A stretch of DNA of 64,000 nt. It comes from Parasitella parasitica (taxonomy: Eukaryota > Mucoromycota > Mucoromycetes > Mucorales > Mucoraceae). Position 1 is the stretch's first letter. Each line of letters opens with the position of its first letter. Location: positions 1-64,000 of the forward strand of contig MU619308.1 of assembly GCA_025201805.1 (NCBI GenBank), read 5' to 3'. Made by a program: the position numbers and the translations under genes. This document shows positions 55,695 through 64,000 of this stretch, in pieces. The notes beneath the pieces are model-generated. The model was not told the DNA's origin and did no database searches. It was given only the letters and a program-made list of their open reading frames with translations.

Positions 55695-58476
55695 CAGCAG
55701 GTGAAGTATGTTCTACTCTTTACGATTTCTATGGTTTCCATCACCACAGTAACTCGCTTGGGCTTTTGTTCTCGCTGTTGTTCATATTGAGAATCTAAAG
55801 AGTCAGTGTCGTTATTGCGGTCTGAAATATCGCCATCGCTATCAAATGCTCTATATCTATTTTTGCTCTTCTTCTTTTTACCAAACAATCCAGCACCTCC
55901 AAGATCCATCGATAGCCCGCTTTTCAGCTTGTCTTTCCATTTCCTTTCATGTCGGGCAGTGGTAGCAGTGACTCTAGGGAAATAGCCTGCTTCAAGATCG
56001 ACGTCATCTTCATCTTGATCCTCATCCTCATCCTCATCCTCATTATCGTTATCGTCGTAGAATGGTGAGCTAGCTGTAGAAATAACGTCGAATGACGTGG
56101 ACCTTTGAGTACGTAACCTTCTTTTGGATTTTCTAGAGTTTTTCTTCGGCAGAGCATCCGAGATATCTAAGGCTCCTGACGATGATGCGGCTGGATTGGA
56201 AGCAGGTGTTTGTAAATGTAAGCCTCTGCTCTGTAAAACATGGTCGTCATATTCAATCAACACTTCCTCTTGATTGATGACTACACGTTGCATGGCGACC
56301 AAATCAATGGGTCCTGCCGCAGGATCTTTGAGCGTACGAATAATGTTGTATCCCTGGCCCTTGAGCACAGCCATTTGTTTCTGAAACATCTTTTCATCGA
56401 AATCGTCGTCCATTTCAAACAAGGCACGCATTTCCCTAACTGTGTCTCTCCACCAAAGAGGGTCTGATAGAATGGGCAAGAATTGCTTGCGAGTAGCCTC
56501 TGAAAAGGGCCGATTCACGAGTGAGTCAGGCATAGCTATCCAGCCATATGGGTAGGAGCGCCATTGATCTGGGTGTTTGTAAGGAAACGCAAGCCCGTTA
56601 TCGATAGCTGCAACGTGAATGTGTCCCCGTTGCTGTTGCTGCTTGGAAGGTGCCTGTTTGTTGCTTTGTTCATCCGCATCTGAGCAGTGGCCACAGCTGC
56701 TACTTTCGCTGCTATCGCTGCTTGAAGATGGTTGATGGTAGTGATGGTGGTGGTGGTGTTGGTGGTGCTGCGATTTAGGCGGACAGTATTTAATCATCCA
56801 ATTATCAAGGCCTCGGTCTATGCATGCTATCAAAACTTTGCCATCTGTTTGTTTACATGTACTCATATATACCTGTGTTACGGATGAGGTAATCCAATAT
56901 GACCAATTGCTCAAACTCACGGCGAAATTGTTGCTGTAGCTGTAGAGTCCATTTAAAGTCTTGCTTGGCGTTGTCGACGTTTTTGTGGGGCTTCTTGTTG
57001 GATTTGTGGGTGGTATCATGAGGGTATGTATTTGACGTTGCGGTAGTTGTGGGTGTTGTTGGCATGGGAGTGTTGGCTACATGCGTGTGGTCGCTGTCGT
57101 CTTCATCTTGCTGCAATTGATGAGGGTGAATATTATACAAGACAGTGTTATCCTCGTCCAGATCATCGTTTCTTCCGAGACAGCCGCCCCAAACAGAGCT
57201 CCTGCTCATTGCTCTACTGTCTACATAATCGTAGTCGTGGTAGGGATGGTCTCTGAAGAATACAGTAGCATCCTTGTAGTCTGTGAGAAAGCATTGAAAG
57301 CTGCCAATTTTGGGCGGCAATCCCTGTTGAGAGCGCCTGTCGAGGTAGTCGTAGTGGAAACTAGGCGATGATATGTGAATTACATCTGTATATGGTACCA
57401 CCATGGTGCCTAACTTCCGATCAATAAGAGAAGCCGCTGCTTCAGACAGATAGCCCAAGTTTGGAATCAAACAGGATCTGCCAAAAAAACACGGAAACAG
57501 ATGACGATGGATCCATTTTGTCCATTTGGGGTTTAAGCGGCCGTAGGGTTCCTCGTTCTTTGGCTTGAATACACCAACAATTTTGCCAGATGAATTTCTA
57601 CAAAAGTAAGATCCGCTGGAGCCTTGGCTGATGCGAGTGGGCTGCATGTTGCTTTCAATGGCTGTTTGAACAGACTGAACGATTTCTTTGAATCTCTCTT
57701 CTGTTTCAGGTATAGGGTCAGAAAAGTGCTGCGGTTTTGTTGAGCTTAATCGCCATTGTATTACGAAACATGTGAAAAAAAAAAGAAAGAAAACTTACAC
57801 GGGCATTGGCGTCTTCGTCTTGCTCCTTGTTGGTGCTGAACAACGGCGATATTGTCATGGTGTATGGTTTGTCTTGTCCCCCTGCTCCTTCTTCTTCTTG
57901 TTCGCTGTCGGGGGTCCATTTCACAAATACAGAGCAGGTAACTTGATCAGAGGGGTCTATTTCCTCATCGATCAGCACCTCAGCAACCGAGTTGTTTGAT
58001 GAAGCAGGGTGTCTGCTCTCTCCAATCCCGTGCTTCCCTCTGAACCGTCGTTTGTGTATTATGACCCATCCTTGCTCGTTCTTTGCGTCTGATCCATCTT
58101 GTTGCGATATTTCAGGAATGTTGCCGTTTTGAAGGTCTGCTATGATCACAGGCGGTAAAGAGGAGAAGGAGGCGGTGGATGCCATGTCTTTTCTAAACAC
58201 AATCGGCAGCTTTGTCTGAAAGAATCTACGCGTAACATGGGTAGCAGCAGAAAACGAGGCTCGTGGCGAATGAGGAGGAGAGTGATGGGGAGTAGTTGCA
58301 GGCAGGTTCTGGGATAAAAGCGGCACTACGTTGCAGTGACCATGATGGTTTGCCACAAGCACAGAATTCGGATGGTGGAATGTCTGCTCGCTGTAGTACG
58401 CTTCGTCTTCTTCGTCATGCTGCTCTAATCTGCTGTAATCGCCAGCGCCCGCCGACGGGTTGTGCCGTTTAAACAT
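55691..58476 (-). CDS. Type II phosphatidylinositol 4-kinase (Lsb6/PI4K2-like)
   Basis: Exons 57799-58476, 56873-57728 and 55691-56817 encode 886 aa. The kinase begins with SQGSSGSYF (glycine loop) and GVFKPKNEEPYG (ATP-site Lys), followed by NPKWTKW, NLGYLSEAAASLID, the catalytic DRGLDNWMIKYC, and AAIDNGLAFPYKHPDQWRSY with the DNG-type metal site. The acceptor at 56817 is chosen because it gives RNTDRGLDNW without an insertion. Long disordered segments are added: about 230 residues at the N-terminus, a His/Ser-rich loop after the catalytic segment and an acidic C-terminal region. The protein ends TCC. It makes PI4P on Golgi, endosome or vacuole membranes; no membrane helix is expected because the family is palmitoylated. 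An upstream in-frame Met at 58563 is possible. Confidence 0.9.
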
Positions 58477-58837
58477 CTGTGTTATGGAGAAGAAAGGAAG
58501 GGAGGAAGAAAGGAAAAAGAGTGCTGTGAAACTAGGGTCGAACTGAGTATTTATTTGCAACAATAGTTGTTGTTGTAGTTGTTGTTATCTGTTCAAATGG
58601 TTGTGATTTGACGACGGTCCTAATGCTATTTACATGATGCATAATCATAAACAATTCCGTACATGTTGCACTGAATGGCATCCGTATTGGTTCCCTGCAA
58701 TAGAGTTACACTTGTAACATGTCCATATGCTGCAGCTAGTTTAAGCTCAATCTACATTAAAGAGATGCTAATTGCAAACTCTAGTATTTCTGTTCTATTT
58801 TACAAGCTGTTATTTTTTTTTCTTTCATTTTTTCTTT
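58477..58837. other. Intergenic, no gene seen
   Basis: Promoter/leader of the PI4K gene and 3' region of the next minus-strand gene. No coding features. Confidence 0.5.
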
Positions 58838-59506
58838 TCAATTTGCGTAGGCCGGTGGCGGCGGCAACAGCGTTACAACGGGATGTGTGTGGTCTTTGCT
58901 GTTGTTTTGTATTTCAAAATAGCAGCCCTCGGGCAATGGATGCGACTGATCCAGCAGCTCTCGTCTTCTTGTTCTGCGGTCCAGAATGTATTGCTCCAGG
59001 TCCATGATTCTTTTGGCTTCTCTGCGTCGTTTGCGAAATGAAATTGATGCGCAAATTAGATAGACAAACAGCAGTATCCACAGTGCCTGAGAACCATTAG
59101 GCCCTGTAAACACCGATACGCATCCAACGAATACCAATACAATGGTCCATATCAGAAAAGGCGTGCCTCTAAATTGACTCGATATACACGACTGCAATGC
59201 ATACTTGTATTTGATCTTCTCTCTACCTCCCTCCTCCTCCTCCTCCTCCTCGCCGGTATTCCAGAACAGCAGCCTGTCTAGATAGCTATTGCGAGTATTC
59301 TGTCGACTGTAATACTCTGCCAACTCTTGCACAGCCTCCAAATGCAATCTCTCGCTTTCTCCAGTAGAAACTGTCTGGCTTCCATGACGTACCAAGTAAG
59401 ACGGTGGTCTTGACAGGGCTTGTAAGTTAGGCTCTTGATGGTCTTCTGCGGATAGTGGTGGGAGAGCAGAATAATGCTCAATCCTATTCGACTGTAACTG
59501 GCTCAT
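58838..59506 (-). CDS. Two-helix membrane protein, unknown function
   Basis: A single open frame of 222 aa. The N-terminal half is polar with a PPSY motif. About residues 88-94 form a Glu run. Two adjacent hydrophobic helices follow (IWTIVLVFVGCVSVF and LWILLFVYLICASISF), separated by a short Gly/Pro turn. A strongly basic, Arg-rich segment and a Pro-rich tail ending PPPPAYAN complete it. The PPSY and PPPPAY motifs could be binding sites for WW domains of a Nedd4-type ubiquitin ligase (inference). The family is not recognised. It has no introns. Confidence 0.65.
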   Translation of the reverse strand: MSQLQSNRIEHYSALPPLSAEDHQEPNLQALSRPPSYLVRHGSQTVSTGESERLHLEAVQELAEYYSRQNTRNSYLDRLLFWNTGEEEEEEEGGREKIKYKYALQSCISSQFRGTPFLIWTIVLVFVGCVSVFTGPNGSQALWILLFVYLICASISFRKRRREAKRIMDLEQYILDRRTRRRELLDQSHPLPEGCYFEIQNNSKDHTHPVVTLLPPPPAYAN

Positions 59507-59594
59507 GTGCTTGTATTCTGATAAATTGAAATATATGAAATCAAGAAAAAAGTAGATTGAAGGAGACCAAGGCTATTAATAATGTATTCATGGC

Positions 59595-59891
59595 TTAGAC
59601 CTGTAGATAAATAGCTCCAGTTTGTTTAGAGTGTACAGTATATATATATGTTCCGTTTGGAAAAACTGTATATCCGACAAACCAACCAAAAGACGAATGC
59701 GCATTTATAGATTCATCATGATGAATTACCCAAACACCGCTGTCAATCCTATGTAAGCGAGTAAGCTTTCCACTTTTTAAAGCATTGCTAAAACCTGAAA
59801 AACTACCATGTCGAAATTGACTGCAGTGCACAAAGTTTATCGTTGCCGAGATGCGCAGCCCTAAACAAAGAGCTAAGCACAGGGTATTCAT
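59595..59891 (-). CDS. Small secreted protein, unknown
   Basis: An open frame of 98 aa starting MNTLCLALCLGLRISATINF, a plausible signal peptide. The mature part is rich in aromatic residues, His and Gly (for example VWVIHHDESINAHSSFGWFV and FPNGTYIYTV), with one sequon. TATATAAAG-like sequence lies about 50 bp upstream at 59938-59946. No family recognised; possibly a small secreted beta-rich protein. Confidence 0.45.
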   Translation of the reverse strand: MNTLCLALCLGLRISATINFVHCSQFRHGSFSGFSNALKSGKLTRLHRIDSGVWVIHHDESINAHSSFGWFVGYTVFPNGTYIYTVHSKQTGAIYLQV

Positions 59892-60671
59892 TCACCCAGC
59901 TTCTTTGCTCGTACAAGTCAAACTCTTTTGACAGCCCAGATATATAAAGGGAAGCTCGATGTCACTATATTATAAGGCTTGCTTGTCAAGCACCATGATC
60001 AGTTTACTTGTGCGGTTATCTTGCTAGGCCATCAAATTGACGATATTCTCATGTATACAAAACATCCTGTTAAATAAGACACCTTATCGAAGCAAGGCCT
60101 CCAAGACAGGATTGCATTCAAAAACTTGAGCACATCAACAACTATCAAATGCTATATTAATTGGCAGCCTGTTATGGCACAAGAACCCAATTCCATCCTT
60201 CGTTCATGATATCACGTTGCAAATGATCGATTCAACAATTTTTTTTTTCAACCTGAATCAAAAGTTTTTGCAATAATGAGTATATTGTTCACATATCAAT
60301 ATTTTTGGTTTTATTTTCACTATTGTACTTTGCATCATTTTGATTGATGTTTTTCTATAGAACTTTAGGGTTGCTATGGCCACAAATGGAAGTATGGATT
60401 GCCAGTGAGGAGAAATTTGTAGAATTGCCTCGATGACTAAATTATTGTAAATGTGCAGCATATACTATCGATTTGCAAGCTATAGTCCTAGTAGGCCCAC
60501 TTTGTAAATTATCTAATCGATGATCTGGGCATTTCTCTCGCGTCAACCGGAATTGATTTGACTCATAGGTGTTTATGATTGGGTGGTACATCCGAGATCC
60601 CCACAACATAAAATACAGTTCTCTTTCCCTCTCTCTTCGCTGTTCAATAACTTTGGTTGCCTTTTTTATAA
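59892..60671. other. Divergent intergenic region, no gene seen
   Basis: It lies between the small secreted protein gene (minus) and the P450 gene (plus). The last 60 bases are C/T-rich (CTCTTTCCCTCTCTCTTCGC), a typical pyrimidine leader near transcription starts. Confidence 0.5.
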
Positions 60672-62738
60672 ATGAGTTTTATTGTTGACAACTTAAAATA
60701 CTTGGACAGCCACTTCACTAACGTCTGTCTCCCTCGTCTCAGAAGCAACAAGAAAACGGTTGTAAGCATCAGTGCTGCTGTTACAGTTTCTCTTCTGGCC
60801 CGCTACGTCTATCGATTGCTTACGGTCCCTCCTAAACAGTTTGATGGCCTCCCTTGTATTACCTACATCGACCTTCTCAAATCAATCTTCCGTGGTGATC
60901 GCATCTACGATCAAAAGAAACGTCTCGCTCTCCCTCTCCTGGATAAAGGAAATGGTGTGTTTGTGGTAAGTATTGAATGGCTCACCCCTTCCCACAACAA
61001 AAGTCCTAACTAGATCAATTCCCCATATAGGAGCCTACACATGTTGGCTGGCAAATCAGATCAACAAACCCCGTCATTAACAAGTTTATTTTGAATGATT
61101 CTGGTATGTTTTCAAATGCAGTTGTCTCGCGCATGTCTCTCAATTGAAAAATCACGCACTAGAGTTATTTCCAAAGGCTGACAATATGTTTGGAAGAGAA
61201 GGAAGCTTAGTTTTTAGATTTCTCGGTGGCAAACATGTTGGTTCTCTCGAAGGCGCTGAATGGAAAAGACATCGAAAAGTAAGACGAGATAGCACGCATC
61301 AACTATATGAGTCTCGACTGATATTTCGAAATAGATCATCAACCCTGCTTTCCATACGGCTCTTCCGATCAATACATTTGGTCAGTTGAGTCAAAAAGCG
61401 TTCAAGATGATGGAAATTCTCGGGTTGGAAAATCTTTGTGTAACTGATCTTTGTGGAAGGATGACTTTGGATGCCATTGGTGTTGCTGGCTTTGGTAAGA
61501 AGGCTTCTCTTGCCACATTATTACAAGCCATATACTAACGCAGATCCAGGGTTTGACTTTGAGTGCGTTTCCGTCGTGGATAATAAATGGCTCGAGGGAT
61601 ACGATAATATCAGAACTAATCTTGTGGATATTTTCTTCATCTTGTTCCAGATATTTGATGACGAGCTGAAATGGATGTTTCCTCATAGAGTCTCTGCACA
61701 TAGAGATCTAGATAGACTTTTAGCCAATATCGACAATGTTATTGCCCAAAGAAAAGCCGAAATGGCTTCAAAAGATCAAAGAATTTCCAATGTGCCTGAT
61801 GCTGAAAAAGATATCCTAACACTCATGTTGGAGGCAGAGCAGCAAGGTGATGGCAAGCTTTCTGATTTGGAGTTAAGGGTATGCATGTCTTCTACTGCTT
61901 TTTTGTACACATACAAAGTCTAATTTATGCAACGTAGAGAAATATTACGGGGTTTTTCCTTGCCGGTATGTAAAACTTGCTGTCATCAACAGCTTGCATG
62001 AACTCTAAACAATTTCAATGTATTAGGCCATGATACCACCGCTGTATCACTCTCTTTTGCAATTGCTCAAATGGGACGCAATAAAGATATACAAAGGAAG
62101 GCAAGAGAAGAGGTGATTTCTATTCTCGGTGATGACACTGAAGACGTTTTCCCCACAAAAGAGGATCTCAAAGAAATGAAATACCTGGATGCTGTTATTA
62201 AAGAGGTTTTTATATTACAAAGCCATGCCCACATTATTTCTCTGCTGACTAAAGTTTGCAACCATCTAGACCCTTCGCTTAAACAGCCCTCTTATCAATA
62301 CATTGACTCGAGTTGCCTCAAGAGACGTGGAGATTGAAGGCTTGAAAATCACTAAAGGCACCTGTGTCGATGTCGATATTACTTCTACTCACATGAGTTG
62401 GGAGGATGGCCAAGAATTCAAGCCAGAAAGGTTCCTTGGAGCAATCGACCCAGCTTCACATAGAGACGGTATCAACTTTGTAACATTTGGTGGTGGAAGC
62501 CATACCTGTCCTGGAATGAATTTCAGCTATGCTGAGCAGCGTGTTTTCTTGTCTATGCTTTGTGAGTATTAGTGTCTGGTTCATTTTATTCTAACGCTAA
62601 ACTATATATTTTATATCAGTGCGTAAATTTGAGTGGGACTTGCCTGAGGACTCAATCCATAAAGATGGGTGTATAGCTGAAGGTTTTGGCAGCGTCAAGC
62701 CCGTGGATGTCAGGGTTAATATGACAAAGAGATACTAA
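60672..62738 (+). CDS. Cytochrome P450 monooxygenase
   Basis: Nine exons: 60672-60965, 61031-61103, 61163-61278, 61335-61494, 61544-61878, 61938-61965, 62027-62205, 62270-62561 and 62620-62738, giving 531 aa. An N-terminal membrane anchor (VVSISAAVTVSLLARYVYRL) is followed by the WKRHRK C-helix, the I-helix FFLAGHDTTAVSLSFA, the KETLRL ExxR helix, FKPERF and the heme loop FGGGSHTCPG with the Cys ligand; His replaces the usual Arg two residues before it. Exon 6 is only 28 nt and encodes the start of the I-helix. The donor of intron 7 is the weak GTTTTT. The substrate is unknown. It is ER-anchored and needs a P450 reductase. Confidence 0.94.
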
Positions 62739-63486
62739 CTATTATTTAATATAAAATGTAAACTAATAAATTTTGTTCTTCTGTGTAAGTGGGGGATTAC
62801 AATACCAAACTGGCTGTTGTGCAAGATCAAAAGTAGAATTGCCTGATAAACAATTTCTTCATTTTTGTCATAAAGATTTTTGGTTTTTTCAAAGTATCAT
62901 GTATAATTTAATCATGATAATCCAGCGGAAAAAAAGTATCTACCAGATTGCCCAGATCGTGGCAGCATCTGACATGTATGAAAGATAGCTTGGTTTGCTC
63001 TTTATGCAGAGCTATTGGTGTTAATATGCATTTTTTTTTTTTTGTCTAAAGGTCGACGTTTTTTGTGGCAAACTATTTATTTGTATAAGCCATACAATGG
63101 GAAAAAGGTTGCATGAGGGTATGATGCATGTCTGATGTTGATTTGGGTCGAGCGTGGTAGAAAGAGATGTAGTACTTGATGCTGGGTTTACAAGGTCCTG
63201 GAAATATCACTGGCGAAGTGTCATAGACATGGAACCATGGATAACCTCTGTTGCTATTAACATTTTCAAACTTGATCATAGTTCATTAATTTCTTCTCTT
63301 TTGTCACCTACAGGTGTCCAATCTGACCCCTTGGCCCTGCTTATACTTAATACGTAATTCATACTGAAAGATCAATAAAGATACAAAAAAAAAAAAAAGA
63401 AAGAGATGTAGTGTGGCAAGCTCAAAAAAACTAATTGTACCTTAGGTTTAAGTGAAGTTTTAGTCAAACATTTTGTATCATCCATG
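62739..63486. other. Intergenic, weak coding-like patch on the minus strand
   Basis: A minus-strand frame at 63073-63279 (FHVYDTSPVIFPGPCKPS) looks mildly coding but cannot be joined to a gene. An A run lies at about 63386-63399. Confidence 0.4.
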
Positions 63487-63760
63487 TTAAATAAACACAA
63501 CAATGATGGGATTTAAGGTTCTTGGAGATGCAAAGAGCTTTCCCTCCAGAATCAAACGATCGTAATTTACTCTCTGTCTTCTAGAAGCAGATTCATGCAT
63601 AAATTTAGTATGTGGCGAAATGCTAGTGCTGTAATCTGGAAAGTATCTCTTGTCAAGATCCTTAATATTCTCGCTTTTCAGATTCGCCAATCGTCTTTAT
63701 TTTCCAAATAAAGTGTCCTAAATGTTCTTGGCTGACCCATTTTGCTGAACCATTAGCCAT
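63487..63760 (-). pseudogene. Possible frameshifted gene fragment, unknown
   Basis: An ATG at 63760 opens 32 codons (MANGSAKWVSQEHLGHFIWK) ending at 63662. An overlapping second frame (ENIKDLDKRYFPDYSTS, then basic SRRQRVNYDRLILEG) continues to 63487. No intron with GT-AG ends joins them, so a frameshift is likely. No family recognised. Confidence 0.3.
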
Positions 63761-63887
63761 GTTGAGTGATAAACACATGACTGTCCTTTCAGAAGAAATT
63801 TTCAAAAGAGACAAGCTGGAGGATTGAACACCTAACCTCTTTTCTTTACATTATTACAATTGACCTAAAAAAAAAAAAACCAACTGA

Positions 63888-63917
63888 TTAAAAATTAAAA
63901 ATTAAAAATTAAAAATT
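63888..63917. repeat. Short (TTAAAAA)n microsatellite
   Basis: About four units of ATTAAAA just upstream of the next start codon. Confidence 0.85.
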
Positions 63918-63923
63918 TAAGCA

Positions 63924-64000
63924 ATGCTTGATACGTTATTATCACGTTTAAAAGAGGAAATAGCGATTGACGGAACAAAAGGTATAATAGATTTATCAAG
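63924..64000 (+). CDS. 5' end of a gene running off the window, possibly TFIIIC large subunit
   Basis: The frame MLDTLLSRLKEEIAIDGTKG continues open to the window edge. The pattern of a short amphipathic helix followed by EEIAxDGxxG recalls the extreme N-terminus of the B-block-binding subunit of TFIIIC (Tfc3) as I remember it. Only about 25 residues are visible, so this is a guess; that a gene starts here is more certain than its identity. Confidence 0.35.
   Translation, partial: MLDTLLSRLKEEIAIDGTKGIIDLS

Noticed and set aside
56818-56872. An earlier acceptor in PI 4-kinase intron 2 that would add about eight residues before the catalytic segment.
   Set aside because: It inserts residues into the invariant NTDRGLDNW segment; the later acceptor gives the canonical sequence.
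57047-57371. Plus-strand frames within the PI 4-kinase gene.
   Set aside because: Shadows of the coding strand with no features of their own.

Overview
This window is nuclear DNA of a filamentous fungus, most likely one of the Mucorales (Mucoromycota). It is AT-rich. The genes are split by many short introns (about 40-160 nt, GT-AG), and homopolymer runs and microsatellites are common. The marker genes also fit: a CotH-family secreted protein, a Chs4-like Sel1-repeat protein with a CAAX box, a kaptin homologue and relics of DIRS-type and LTR retrotransposons. Gene models were built by hand: splice sites were chosen so that the reading frame closes across every junction. No database search was possible.

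Layout. 1-3351 is a decayed DIRS-like retrotransposon on the minus strand. Its gag region is interrupted by a solo LTR (2340-3019) with a perfect 5-bp target duplication. 3640-4495 holds two unclassified repeats that recur at 46.9-49.5 kb. 5.6-13.0 kb carries a Sec14-type lipid transfer protein, ribosomal stalk protein P1, a Set1C/COMPASS PHD subunit, a small membrane protein and a seven-helix receptor-like protein. 15-30.3 kb carries a secreted GMC oxidoreductase, Hsp90 co-chaperone p23, an HMG-box protein, APS kinase, a four-helix MARVEL-like protein, alkaline phosphatase and Mn superoxide dismutase. 30.4-45.3 kb carries Rab7/Ypt7, the Chs4-like protein, a small secreted protein, TRAPP subunit Bet5, an Rrn5-like factor and a PhoD-like metallophosphatase. 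45.3-50.2 kb is gene-poor and repeat-rich. 50.2-64 kb carries CotH, Mediator Med10, kaptin, type II PI 4-kinase, two unknown proteins, a cytochrome P450 and the start of one more gene.

The most unusual region is 36.4-38.6 kb (minus). It holds scattered but colinear pieces of the C-terminal channel half of an inositol-trisphosphate-receptor-like calcium channel, broken by in-frame stops and frameshifts. Its 5' side ends at a 109-bp tandem repeat. It looks like a dying intracellular Ca2+ release channel gene.

The genes are mostly unrelated housekeeping genes rather than a pathway cluster. Several do share endomembrane and vacuole themes: Sec14, PI4K II, Ypt7, TRAPP Bet5, vacuolar alkaline phosphatase and kaptin (KICSTOR/TORC1). 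No rRNA, CRISPR array, operon or confident tRNA was seen.
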